This document shows positions 27,673-36,430 of a stretch of 64,000 nt of DNA, piece by piece. Positions within the stretch are counted from its first letter, which is position 1; every line of letters starts with the position of its first letter. Position numbers and translations under genes: made by a program. The notes beneath the pieces were generated by a model that had not been told where the DNA came from, searched no databases, and saw nothing but the letters and a program-made list of their open reading frames with translations. The DNA comes from Lentilactobacillus kosonis (GTDB lineage Bacteria > Bacillota > Bacilli > Lactobacillales > Lactobacillaceae), in assembly GCF_003864335.1 (NCBI RefSeq), contig NZ_BEXA01000005.1:33073-97072 (forward strand), written 5' to 3'.

Positions 27673-27740
27673 TCACAGTGTGAGTTTATACTATGTTTTG
27701 AAATTAATTCACACCGTGAGTTAAATAAATCACCATGTGA
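27673..27740. promoter_or_regulatory. Three TetR operators between regulator and amidohydrolase
   Basis: TCACAGTGTGA (27673-27683), TCACACCGTGA (27709-27719) and TCACCATGTGA (27730-27740) share the pattern TCAC-N3-GTGA. A -10 element TATACT lies at 27687-27692, directly after the first site. Confidence 0.7.
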
Positions 27741-27757
27741 AAAAGGAGCGATTACTT

Positions 27758-28776
27758 ATGAAAATTATTACTGTTGAAGAACACTTTACCACCCCTGAAG
27801 CCGCAAAAATTATTGCTGATTACAAGGCAACCTTACCAAACCAAGACAAAATCAAAGCCGATGACGCCGCCATGACTGCTGGAATGGTGGCTGCTGCCCC
27901 TAACGTAGAAGAAATGATTGACGTCGATCAACTTCGAATCGATTATATGGATAAGAACCATATCGATATGCAAGTCGTTTCTGCAGCTGGAATTACCCCT
28001 CAGCTATTACCAGACAATTTATCAATTGACGCTTGTCGCGACCTAAACGACGCGTTGGCAAAGCACATTGCTAATCACCCTGACCGCTTTGTTGGATTTG
28101 CAACTTTGCCAGCCAACAATCCAGCAGCTGCAGCAACTGAACTTAACCGAGCAGTGACTGAGCTTGGCCTGAAAGGTGCCCTCTTTAGTGGGACCATTAA
28201 CGGGGAGTTTTGAGTGAAGCGCGCTTCTTCCCAATTTTTGAAATGGCCGCTAAGCTCGATGTTCCGCTATATATCCACCCAGGCTACCCAACCGAAGAAG
28301 AAACGAACGTTCTATACAAGAGTGACTCTTACAATGATGCGGTTAAGTCAATTCTATCAACTCCAGGTTTTGGTTGGCATATGGAAGCCGGCATTCAAAT
28401 TATTCGGTTAATTTTCTCTGGCATCTTTGACAAATTGCCAAACCTCAAGCTAATTTCTGGTCACTGGGGCGAATTCGTTCCCACATTTCTTAACCGATTA
28501 GATGAAATGACCGCTCCGGTAGCAACTGGCTTAAAGAAATCATTTTCTGAGTACTACCGGAACAACATTTACATCACTCCTAGTGGGATTTTTGAGTACG
28601 ACCAAATGCTCTTCAGTCTTAACCGCGTTGGTGCCGACCACATTCTCTGGTCAGAAGACTACCCATTTGTTAAATCTAATCATGCTGGCCAATTCTTAGA
28701 AGAAGCCCCAATCAGCCCAGAAAGTAAAGAAAAGATTGCTCACGAAAACGTTGAGAAATTGTTACACCTTGACTAA
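27758..28776 (+). pseudogene. Amidohydrolase-superfamily enzyme (decarboxylase-like), one frameshift
   Basis: About 339 residues after repair, belonging to the amidohydrolase_2 branch that includes gamma-resorcylate and ACMS decarboxylases. It opens with ITVEEHFTTPEA (the VEEH of the metal site), and has IHPGYP, SGHWGE and WSEDYPFV, which supply the later metal ligands and the acidic residue. Such enzymes decarboxylate aromatic acids without a redox cofactor or hydrolyse related rings. A T is missing in the run at 28208-28211; repair gives NGEFLSEARFFPIF. The ATG at 27758 follows AAGGAG. Substrate not known. Confidence 0.75.
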
Positions 28777-28822
28777 AAAAAGCACTATCGCAATTAGAAT
28801 TCTAAAGCGATAGTGCTTTTTT
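28777..28822. terminator. Bidirectional terminator after the first amidohydrolase
   Basis: AAAAGCACTATCGC pairs with GCGATAGTGCTTTT around a 15-base loop between two convergent genes. Confidence 0.85.
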
Positions 28823-28825
28823 ACA

Positions 28826-29380
28826 TTATTCGAACAAATCAATAATCCGATCAATGTTAGCTAAAAACAATCGTTTATTTTTATCAACATCATCAACTTG
28901 CATCGTTAAAAAGCTTAAGTTACCAATAATAAAATCTAAGTATAACTGAGAATTTTTTTCAATCATTTCAGCATCACTAGTAAGCAAACCAATATTTGAA
29001 ATTGGTCCCTGACGAAGTTTATCGAGAGCTTTTTCGACCAGCTCCTCTTTTCGGTAATTAATTAATCCACTAATCATTTCAGTAAACGGAATTCCATCTT
29101 TAGTGTATGAAATAAAATACTCAGCAAAATTATGCAATGCTTTTTTACCTGAATCGTCACCAAGTTTTTCATTAATATTATCATTTAGTCGAGTAATATA
29201 CTCAGCAATGACCCCACTTTTAACATCATTAATGTTGGCGACATATCGATACATTGATTGAGGTTGGATGCCAATCGTTCTTGCCAAGCCATTATAGGTC
29301 AAGTGATCAAATCCACTTTCACTTACATTTTTCAGAGCCTGATCAATCACGATTTCTCTAGTTATGGTTCCACGTTTCAT
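28826..29380 (-). CDS. TetR-family regulator of the second amidohydrolase module
   Basis: 184 residues with the helix-turn-helix in SGFDHLTYNGLARTIGIQPQSMYRYVAN. It is clearly related to the regulator at 27050-27637 through both the DNA-binding and ligand halves. It diverges from an alpha/beta hydrolase gene, with one strong inverted repeat between. The ATG follows AGGGAG. Confidence 0.85.
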   Translation of the reverse strand: MKRGTITREIVIDQALKNVSESGFDHLTYNGLARTIGIQPQSMYRYVANINDVKSGVIAEYITRLNDNINEKLGDDSGKKALHNFAEYFISYTKDGIPFTEMISGLINYRKEELVEKALDKLRQGPISNIGLLTSDAEMIEKNSQLYLDFIIGNLSFLTMQVDDVDKNKRLFLANIDRIIDLFE

Positions 29381-29403
29381 TTTTTACTCCCTTTTTCTTG
29401 ACT

Positions 29404-29420
29404 AACTCATACCATGAGTT
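29404..29420. promoter_or_regulatory. TetR operator of the second module
   Basis: AACTCATACCATGAGTT has seven-base arms around ACC. The flank GAGTTTATACT is the same as at the first module, and it contains the -10 TATACT of the forward gene. Confidence 0.65.
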
Positions 29421-29493
29421 TATACTTCAATCATTCATTAATAACTTACCATTTTTACTGAACAATAACTATTAAAACTAAAGGAGCATGTCT

Positions 29494-30336
29494 ATGAGTT
29501 ACTTAAAAAGAGCTGGCGCAAACATTTATTACCAAACAGTCGGTGAAGGTCCAGTATTGATTTTCGTTCCAGGTGCCAACGGAACCGGTGATATTTTTAC
29601 TCAAGCAGCTGAATTTCTGAAAGATAAATTTACCGTAGTCATGTTTGATCGTCGTGGTTATGGCCAAAGTGAATTAACTAGCCCAACCCCTGATGAAATT
29701 GCCAACATTGATAGTACTTACCGAATTGAAACTGATGCCGCTGATATCAATGCTTTAGCGCAAGAACTTAGCCCCAACCAAAAGATCTACCTAGTTGGTA
29801 GTTCATCTGGTTCAATCGTTTCAATGGAAGTTCTTCAAGATTTCCCAGATATCATCGAACGAATCGCTTTCCATGAGCCTCCAATCAACAGTTTCTTGCC
29901 AACCGCTGAAAAAGATCAGGCAGCCAACAACCAAATCGTTGAAACAGCTTTGACTGATAATATGCAAGAAGCTATGAAACTCTTTGGTCAAACGATGAGA
30001 ATCGGTGGTTTGGATGCCCAAATGATGGGTAAACCAGCTACTGGTGTCGATGAGGCCGCAGCAGACGCCCGGGTTAAAGGGATGCAATACTGGTTCAAGT
30101 ACGAAATTCGTCAATATACTAGTCGGAAGATCGATATCGACCAATTAAAGCAGTATCGTGATAAAATCTCATTGCTGAACGGAACTGATTCAGTTGGTTC
30201 GTATCCACAAGATGTTAACAAATTCTTGGCCAAGTACTGGGATGTAACGATTTTCGATATTCCTGGCGGTCACTTAGGTTATGCTCAAAAGCCTGAAGGA
30301 TTTGGAACCACATTAGCAGCAGTATTTCTTAGATAG
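29494..30336 (+). CDS. Alpha/beta hydrolase
   Basis: 280 residues. The oxyanion and nucleophile regions are clear: FVPGANGTGDIF (residues 21-32), FDRRGYGQSEL, and the elbow VGSSSGS with the nucleophile Ser near 103. The His is in GGHLGYAQ near the C-terminus. The fold resembles small esterases and meta-cleavage hydrolases. I use the ATG at 29494, because the ribosome site AAGGAG is too near the first ATG. It forms an operon with the amidohydrolase that starts 13 bases later, so the two probably act in sequence on one compound. Confidence 0.8.
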   Translation: MSYLKRAGANIYYQTVGEGPVLIFVPGANGTGDIFTQAAEFLKDKFTVVMFDRRGYGQSELTSPTPDEIANIDSTYRIETDAADINALAQELSPNQKIYLVGSSSGSIVSMEVLQDFPDIIERIAFHEPPINSFLPTAEKDQAANNQIVETALTDNMQEAMKLFGQTMRIGGLDAQMMGKPATGVDEAAADARVKGMQYWFKYEIRQYTSRKIDIDQLKQYRDKISLLNGTDSVGSYPQDVNKFLAKYWDVTIFDIPGGHLGYAQKPEGFGTTLAAVFLR

Positions 30337-30349
30337 GAGACTAATTAAA

Positions 30350-31308
30350 ATGTCATACAGTAAAATTGATGTTCACGCCCACTATTTATCACCTGGTTAC
30401 AAACAATTTCTAAAGGAACAATTCAATGATATGGGCGATGGAGTCAAGACTCCTGAATACAGCATTGATACGACTTTAGGAATTATGGATCAAGCTAATA
30501 TTGAGTATTCATACCTCTCAATTTCTTCACCTCACATTAACACCGGTGAAGCTAGTAGCACTCTTGAATTAGCTGATGAAGTTAATGAATATGCATCTAC
30601 CCAAGCTCAAAAATATTCTGATAAAATTGGTTTCTTCGCTTCACTACCACTTCCATATGTTGATGAAAGTTTAAAGGTGATTGACCAAATTACAAAAGAA
30701 AACGTTGCTGCTGGATACACCATGCCAACTAACTCCCGAGGAACTTACATTGGTGATCCTAGTTTGGACCCAATCATGAAAGCATTGGATGATAACCATG
30801 CGATCGTTGCCCTTCATCCAAACGCCCCAGGAGTTTCAGTCCCAAATGTCAATGAGGACATCCCTGATCCAATTCTTGAATTCTTTTTGATACCACTAGA
30901 ACTGTAGTAAACATGTTAGACAAACGCATTTTTAGTCGCTTCCCTAACATTAAGTTCATCATCCCCCACGCTGGTGCTGTATTACCTATCGTTGCTAACA
31001 GGATTCCACTAGCCAAGGGATTAAATCCTGAGTTATCAGCTGACCAGCTCGAAATTCAAAAGGCAATGAGTACCCAATACTTCGACGTTGCCGGAATGGT
31101 GATGTCTCAACAATTACCTGCATTACTTCAAATGATTAATCCTGATCATTTACTATATGCATCAGACACACCATATACTCCAACCCCAGTTGTACTCGAC
31201 CTAGCAAACAAGTTAGAGACGACTGACATGTTATCTGAACCACTCAAAGAAAAGATGTTCAGACAAAATGCTGTTCGGTTATTCGATCTTAAATTATCTG
31301 AACTTTAA
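30350..31308 (+). pseudogene. Amidohydrolase-superfamily enzyme (ACMSD/decarboxylase-like), one frameshift
   Basis: About 319 residues after repair. The metal-binding HxH sits at the start (KIDVHAHYLSPGY), LHPNAPG provides the middle His, and IIPHAGAVLP and YASDTPYTPTP the later ligands. This pattern fits the amidohydrolase_2 family, where non-oxidative aromatic decarboxylases belong. A T is missing in the run at 30884-30888; repair gives EFFFDTTRTVVNM. It is second in the operon behind the alpha/beta hydrolase and controlled by the adjacent TetR gene, by inference. Confidence 0.75.
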
Positions 31309-31311
31309 AAT

Positions 31312-31350
31312 AAAAAACCAGCGACTGAAATTCAGCTGCTGGTTTTAATT
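31312..31350 (+). terminator. Terminator of the hydrolase-amidohydrolase operon
   Basis: AAAACCAGCgACTGAA pairs with TTCAGcTGCTGGTTTT; it begins four bases after the stop. Confidence 0.75.
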
Positions 31351-31418
31351 TGCTCTTATATGCTACTAATTAATGCTAATATAAAATAGTAAATTCAATA
31401 ATAAGGAGTTCAAACCTA

Positions 31419-31751
31419 ATGCTTTCCTACTATCTTTGCGCCATCGTCACCTTAATTAGTGCTACCGTGAGCCTTGGCTTTTCCATTGATGCAGTTCGCA
31501 AATCTCGAAATGACGGGGCAATGATTAATGCTCGTTATGCATTTTCTCGGAGCCTATCGTTATTCGTGGTTGCCCTTGGATTATTATTTATTCACTCCAA
31601 TCCCTACTTAATTACCATCACGCTAATTATGATTGGAGTCCAATTTATCGATGGGATTGTCGGCATTCCAGTTAGCCGATTTAAAACCTGGGGACCATTG
31701 CTAACCGCCATTGGTAACGCAATATTCTTAGGATTATTTCTATTTATTTAA
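31419..31751 (+). CDS. Four-helix membrane protein, unknown function
   Basis: 110 residues, mostly hydrophobic, with about four membrane helices and short polar loops. The ATG follows ATAAGGAG. It is a single gene flanked by terminators. It resembles small unclassified DUF membrane proteins, but I cannot assign one. Confidence 0.6.
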   Translation: MLSYYLCAIVTLISATVSLGFSIDAVRKSRNDGAMINARYAFSRSLSLFVVALGLLFIHSNPYLITITLIMIGVQFIDGIVGIPVSRFKTWGPLLTAIGNAIFLGLFLFI

Positions 31752-31755
31752 AATC

Positions 31756-31793
31756 GAAAGGCTAGTCAAATCAAAATTGACTAGTCTTTTTAT
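31756..31793. terminator. Terminator between the membrane protein and flp
   Basis: AAAGGCTAGTCAA and TTGACTAGtCTTTTT form a stem between two convergent genes. Confidence 0.75.
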
Positions 31794-31806
31794 TTGGACT
31801 TAATTA

Positions 31807-32472
31807 TCAAATCACTGAATCCAAATCAATAATCTTTAACTTACGCCGGGATTCTCGCTCAATGAAAGATTGTTTTTCCCATTTTGCAAAGATGCGGCTA
31901 ATTGTCTCCGGAGTGGTCCCTAGCATGGAGGCTAAGTCGGCCTGAGTAATTGGCAACGTGAATGGATTTTCACCAATACTTGCAGCGGTATCCTCCAGAT
32001 ATGATGCTAACCGGACATCAACGTGTTCCGTATTGGTTGAAGTTGTATGTTCTTCTAAATTACTTAGCCGATTACCCAACACATCCAACACATTCACACT
32101 TAGTTGCGGAGTCGTCAGTAATAGTTTTTGGAATTCATTCCGATTGATTGAACAAACAGTCGTTGGTACCAAAACTTTGGCAGCAGATGTGTGCGTTAAC
32201 TTACTAATTAAAGCTGCCTCACCATTGATGTCGCCCGCCTGTAACAGGTACAACAATTGTTCCTTACCATCGGCCGTAGTTTGAATGACTTTCGCTTGGC
32301 CACTAGCAATAATTGACAGCTCATTGATTGGTTCCCCCTGCTGATACAGAAATTCACCAGCTTCATAATGATGGTGATTAACAATTGCTTCAATTGATTG
32401 TGCTTGGGTTTCATCTAAGTTTTGAAAAATTGGCACTAACGAAACGCAGTGATGCTTAGAAATCTCATCCAT
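31807..32472 (-). CDS. flp: FLP-type Crp/Fnr redox regulator
   Basis: 221 residues: a cyclic-nucleotide-like beta-roll (EFLYQQGEPINELSII), a dimer helix, and a C-terminal helix-turn-helix (ITQADLASMLGTTPETISRIFAKWE). It has exactly two cysteines, C9 and C107. In the L. casei FLP protein a cysteine pair at very similar positions forms a redox-sensitive disulfide, so this is probably a redox switch without an iron-sulfur cluster. I chose the ATG at 32472 after GAGGT. It diverges from a metal operon, and an FNR-box-like sequence lies between them. Confidence 0.8.
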   Translation of the reverse strand: MDEISKHHCVSLVPIFQNLDETQAQSIEAIVNHHHYEAGEFLYQQGEPINELSIIASGQAKVIQTTADGKEQLLYLLQAGDINGEAALISKLTHTSAAKVLVPTTVCSINRNEFQKLLLTTPQLSVNVLDVLGNRLSNLEEHTTSTNTEHVDVRLASYLEDTAASIGENPFTLPITQADLASMLGTTPETISRIFAKWEKQSFIERESRRKLKIIDLDSVI

Positions 32473-32525
32473 TACGTACCTCATCCTAACTAAAATTAAT
32501 TTTCTGGCGTTATTTTACCCCAAAC

Positions 32526-32539
32526 TTGATCTGGGTCAA
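32526..32539. promoter_or_regulatory. FNR/FLP-box-like site
   Basis: TTGATCTGGGTCAA matches the FNR pattern TTGAT-N4-ATCAA at nine of ten positions. It lies between flp and the metal operon and could serve both. Confidence 0.6.
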
Positions 32540-32611
32540 TTTCATTTATTCTATGATAACAGATAATAAGGTCATCAAAGAAAATAACTAATTTCAAAGG
32601 AGATCCTCATC

Positions 32612-32839
32612 ATGTCAAAAAAAGTAATTATGCAACTCGATACCCTGACCTGCCCAAGCTGTATGACTAAAATCGATCAGTCACTTCGAAAACAATCCGG
32701 CGTGGAAGATGTCAAAGTATTATTCAATGCTAGCAAAATCAAAGCGACCATTAATGATGAAACTAATGGCGATAATCTGGTCAAGACCGTTACTAGTCTT
32801 GGCTATACTGTTAAAACAATGAAAGAAAAAGGTGAATAA
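32612..32839 (+). CDS. CopZ-like heavy-metal-associated protein
   Basis: A 75-residue soluble HMA domain with the metal motif TCPSCMTKI (CxxC near residues 15-18) and the expected betaalphabetabetaalphabeta length. It likely carries a soft metal ion such as copper or zinc to or from the ATPase encoded two genes further on. It is the first of three closely spaced genes behind an FLP box. The ATG follows AAAGGAGAT. Confidence 0.85.
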   Translation: MSKKVIMQLDTLTCPSCMTKIDQSLRKQSGVEDVKVLFNASKIKATINDETNGDNLVKTVTSLGYTVKTMKEKGE

Positions 32840-32841
32840 CC

Positions 32842-33384
32842 ATGACAACAATTACTGAAAAATGGGAAGCCGAACAAGTACAATCAGAAATAGACCACCA
32901 TACTCCCACCGCTGGAGCAATGACTGGCCATATTCTAGCTAACCTCCGCAAATTATCAAATAAACTAATTCAATTCAATTGGTACATCAAGGGACCTAAC
33001 TATCAAAGTGATCAACATTTAATTAGTGAATTTCGGACTGCTGTCGACAATGAATTTATCTCAATTGGCAATCGCTTAGTTGAATGGAATGAGAAACCGG
33101 CCTCAACCACCGCTGAATTTGAAGAGTATTCGATGATCACCGAAGCTGGGGAAAATAAATATCTTAGTGCAGACGAAATGCTATCAATGATTGTTGCTGA
33201 TATCCAAACTAGTCAGATGTTTATTGGCCGTGCGATTAAGTTAGCGAATAATGAAGAAAAATTCGGCCTTACCAGCGATATCACTAACCTCCAATCACTA
33301 ATGAATTCTTATAACCGAAAATTCCAAGCTCGCTTAGGTAATGAACCGCTTGATGGATACTTAGATGAAGATGAGGAGGATTAG
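32842..33384 (+). CDS. Dps-like ferritin-fold protein
   Basis: 180 residues with the Dps pattern: helix A in HILANLRKLSNKLIQFNWYIKGPNY, then DNEFISIGNRLVEWNEKPASTTAEFEEY. In Dps proteins the helix A motif reads NWHVKG, whose His is a ferroxidase ligand; here it is NWYIKG, and the second His is also not in the usual place. Iron oxidation may thus be weak or absent. The gene starts two bases after the CopZ-like gene, so the two are translationally linked. Confidence 0.75.
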   Translation: MTTITEKWEAEQVQSEIDHHTPTAGAMTGHILANLRKLSNKLIQFNWYIKGPNYQSDQHLISEFRTAVDNEFISIGNRLVEWNEKPASTTAEFEEYSMITEAGENKYLSADEMLSMIVADIQTSQMFIGRAIKLANNEEKFGLTSDITNLQSLMNSYNRKFQARLGNEPLDGYLDEDEED

Positions 33385-33387
33385 CTG

Positions 33388-35241
33388 ATGGCTAAACTAC
33401 TTAATCAATTTAATAAGCATTGGACTCAATTAACATTATGGTCCGCCATTCTGTTATTGATTGGATTTGGTTTTCGAGCTGCGGGACTAACCTTGATTGC
33501 GAATATTTTATTCGCTATCGTCACCATTATGGCTGGATTACCCACAATTATCCGCGCCATATCAGCCCTTAATGCCAAAGTCATCAGTATTGAGCTCTTA
33601 GTTTCAATTGCCGTAATTGGGGCCGTCGTTATTCAAGAATTTGAAGAGTCTGCAGTCGTAACCTTCTTATTCATATTGGGGACTTTCCTCGAACAACGGA
33701 CTTTAAACCGTACTCACAAATCAATTAAGGAATTAACTGAAAGTGCCCCCAAGACCGCCCTCTTATTAAATGACAATGGTGAAACAGACTCGGTCGACGT
33801 TGACGAGATTGAAGTTGACGATAAGCTCCTGGTGCGAGTTGGCGATCAAGTCCCTGTCGACGGTAAGATTTTAACCGGATCAACTTTGTTGGATGAAGCC
33901 ATCGTCACTGGCGAATCGATTAGTGCGCGAAAACAGCCTGGCGATGAGGTCTACATGGGAACTACTAATCAGGAGGCCACAATTACTGTTGAGGCTACTA
34001 AAGTCGGCGAAGACACCACCTTCGGTAAAATCATTGAGCTAGTGGAAGATGCTCAAGATAATCAAGCTCCCGCCGCTAAGTTCATTGATAAGTTTGCGAA
34101 GTACTACACTCCAGCCGTCTTGATTATCGCCGCGCTAATCTTTTTAATCTTTAAAGATTTTCGACTAGCCATTACGTTCTTAGTTCTTGGCTGTCCGGGG
34201 GCCTTAGTAATTGGCGCACCAGTTTCTAACGTTGCTGGGATTGGTCGCGGCGCTCAAGGTAAGATATTGGTTAAGGGGGGTAGCGTGATGGACGAACTGA
34301 ATAATGTCGACACGCTGTTGTTTGATAAGACCGGTACGATTACGACTGGCCATCCCAGCGTTAGTCACCTCTATCAATATGATGATCATGAAAACTGGTT
34401 GCTAATTGCCAGCCAAATGGAACAAGCTTCTACGCACCCCTTAGGAACAGCGATTGTTAAATACGCTGAAAAATCAACTGATAATATCAACCAATCAATA
34501 GATACTAAAACCATCAATGGTGTTGGAATTACTACTGAATACGATCAGCAAACCATCTGGTTAGGCAGCCCAACCGTCTTGGAAACCAGCCACGTGAACC
34601 TAACTGCCAAGCAAACTAAGCAACTAATAGGTCTGCAAGAGTCCGGTAATTCGATTGTCCTAATGGTGGCTGACCAAACATTAGTCTTGATGTTTGGAAT
34701 TATCGATCAGCTCCGCCCTGGAGTTAAGGATGTTTTGAATGCTTTACGCAGATATGGAGTCAAAAACTTTGCAATGCTAACTGGTGACAACCAAAAAACT
34801 GCTAATCAGATCGGTAAATTGATTAATGTCGACGATGTTCGGGCAGAACTAATGCCCACTGATAAAGCATCCATCTTAGCGGCAGAGCAAGCCAAAGGCC
34901 ACAAAGTTCTGTTTATCGGTGACGGCATTAACGATGCCCCTTCCCTAGCTAAAGCCGATGTCGGGATTGCTATGGGTAGTGGAACTGATACCGCAATTGA
35001 AACCTCTGATGTGGTTTTAATTGATTCAGACTTTAATAATATTTTTAAAGCCAAAAAATTAGCTCGCATCACCATTAACAATATGCGTCAAAACATTGTG
35101 ATTGCAATTGCCACTGTGCTGGTCTTGCTCCTCGGGTTACTAACCAATTACGTTGATATGGCGACTGGAATGTTTGTCCATGAGGCCAGTATCCTAGTAG
35201 TTATCTTAAATGCAATGCGCATTTTAAGAATCAAATTATAA
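33388..35241 (+). CDS. P1B-type heavy-metal ATPase with CPG motif
   Basis: 617 residues. All catalytic parts are present: TGES (174-177), the phosphorylation site DKTGT (313-317), the SxHP nucleotide motif in ASTHPLG, and GDGINDAPSLAKADVGIAMG. No N-terminal metal-binding domain is fused. The transmembrane metal motif reads C-P-G (269-271), whereas known subgroups have CPC, SPC, CPH or TPC, so the metal is hard to predict. The gene follows the Dps-like gene by three bases. Control by FLP suggests a link between redox state and export of a metal. Confidence 0.85.
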   Translation: MAKLLNQFNKHWTQLTLWSAILLLIGFGFRAAGLTLIANILFAIVTIMAGLPTIIRAISALNAKVISIELLVSIAVIGAVVIQEFEESAVVTFLFILGTFLEQRTLNRTHKSIKELTESAPKTALLLNDNGETDSVDVDEIEVDDKLLVRVGDQVPVDGKILTGSTLLDEAIVTGESISARKQPGDEVYMGTTNQEATITVEATKVGEDTTFGKIIELVEDAQDNQAPAAKFIDKFAKYYTPAVLIIAALIFLIFKDFRLAITFLVLGCPGALVIGAPVSNVAGIGRGAQGKILVKGGSVMDELNNVDTLLFDKTGTITTGHPSVSHLYQYDDHENWLLIASQMEQASTHPLGTAIVKYAEKSTDNINQSIDTKTINGVGITTEYDQQTIWLGSPTVLETSHVNLTAKQTKQLIGLQESGNSIVLMVADQTLVLMFGIIDQLRPGVKDVLNALRRYGVKNFAMLTGDNQKTANQIGKLINVDDVRAELMPTDKASILAAEQAKGHKVLFIGDGINDAPSLAKADVGIAMGSGTDTAIETSDVVLIDSDFNNIFKAKKLARITINNMRQNIVIAIATVLVLLLGLLTNYVDMATGMFVHEASILVVILNAMRILRIKL

Positions 35242-35313
35242 TTGAAGCAACTCTTTCATTAATAAGCCTGAGTGGCTTTTTAGTACATCCAGATTTAATT
35301 TAAACAAAATCAT

Positions 35314-35371
35314 TGACAAAAGATAGCATTATCTTTTATAATAAATCCACATTAAAGATAGTCTTATCTTT
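35314..35371 (+). promoter_or_regulatory. Promoter of the SDR gene with two TetR operators
   Basis: TTGACA (35314-35319) and TATAAT (35337-35342) are 17 bases apart. The spacer contains AAAAGATA-GCAT-TATCTTTT (35318-35337). A second copy, AAAGATA-GTCT-TATCTTT, is at 35354-35371. The same palindrome sits in front of the TetR gene at 37676. Confidence 0.8.
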
Positions 35372-35406
35372 AAATCAAACAACAAATTAAAGAGGAATTT
35401 AAAAAT

Positions 35407-36324
35407 ATGAAAATTTTCGTTACCGGAGCAACCGGATTTATTGGATCAACTGTAGTTGATGAACTACTTAGACGAAATCACTCAGTAATCGGTCTCGCTC
35501 GTTCAGATCGCTCAGCACAAAAATTAACCGATAAGGGCGTTGAGGTTCTTCGTGGAACCCTTGAAGATACCGAAGTTCTAGCTGAAGGGTCTAAAAACAG
35601 TGATGGCGTTATTCATCTTGGCTTTACTAATAACTTTGACGACATGGCCGGGGCAGTTGAACAAGACGTTAATGCCGTTAACGCCCTGGGTGAAGCCCTA
35701 GCAGGGACCAACAAACCGTTTGTTAATACTTCAGGTACTTTGATGGTCGCTTACCAAGGCCGCCCCGCAACTGAAGATGACGCCGGTAATGATAAAGAAC
35801 TAAGAACCCGCTCAGAAAAGGCAGCTTTAGGATTTGTTGCTAAAGGTGTTCGAGTAACAGCCGTTCGCCTAGCCCCAACCGTTCACGACGCATCTCGTCA
35901 GGGACTTGCAACCGTGGCTGCGCAAATTGCTATTAAGAATGGTGCTGCTGCATACTTTAATGGTGGCACTAACGAATGGCCTGCAGTTCATCAATTGGAT
36001 GCAGCTAACTTATTTGTTGATGCACTTGAAGCAGGTACGGCTGGATCAGTTTATAATGCAGTCGCTGAATCAGGAATCCAATTCAAAGATATCGCCACTA
36101 CCATCAGCACCACTTTAGACTTACCCTTAAAATCATTAACTGCAGATGATGCTGTTGAGTACGCTGGCCCATTTCTTAGCAACACACTGCAACTCAACAA
36201 TCCAACTAGTAGTGACAAAACTCAACGAGAGCTTAACTGGCACCCAACTCATCCCGGACTACTGGTTGATTTAAAGTCTTTCCTATCAAACCCAGACAAC
36301 GTTGAGTACTTAAAAAATAACTAA
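35407..36324 (+). CDS. Extended SDR / NAD-dependent epimerase-dehydratase family protein
   Basis: 305 residues with the Rossmann motif TGATGFIGSTVVDELLRRN at the N-terminus and the C-terminal NWHPTHPGLL element typical of a subgroup of extended SDRs. The active-site YxxxK is not obvious, so it may be an NAD(P)H-binding reductase with a changed site. The start follows AAAGAGGAA. It is under a strong promoter with two operators and belongs to the TetR regulon around 37098-37676. A frameshifted paralog is at 61219-62123. Confidence 0.8.
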   Translation: MKIFVTGATGFIGSTVVDELLRRNHSVIGLARSDRSAQKLTDKGVEVLRGTLEDTEVLAEGSKNSDGVIHLGFTNNFDDMAGAVEQDVNAVNALGEALAGTNKPFVNTSGTLMVAYQGRPATEDDAGNDKELRTRSEKAALGFVAKGVRVTAVRLAPTVHDASRQGLATVAAQIAIKNGAAAYFNGGTNEWPAVHQLDAANLFVDALEAGTAGSVYNAVAESGIQFKDIATTISTTLDLPLKSLTADDAVEYAGPFLSNTLQLNNPTSSDKTQRELNWHPTHPGLLVDLKSFLSNPDNVEYLKNN

Positions 36325-36332
36325 GCAAATTC

Positions 36333-36369
36333 AAAAATCCCTAGCTCTCAAGGAGAGCTAGGGATTTTT
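36333..36369 (+). terminator. Terminator of the SDR gene
   Basis: AAAATCCCTAGCTCTC pairs with GAGAGCTAGGGATTTT with almost no loop, then T. Confidence 0.8.
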
Positions 36370-36430
36370 GTAACTACATTTATACAAAAAGAAACTCAAT
36401 TCATTTCTGAACTAAGTTTTAAATAATATC

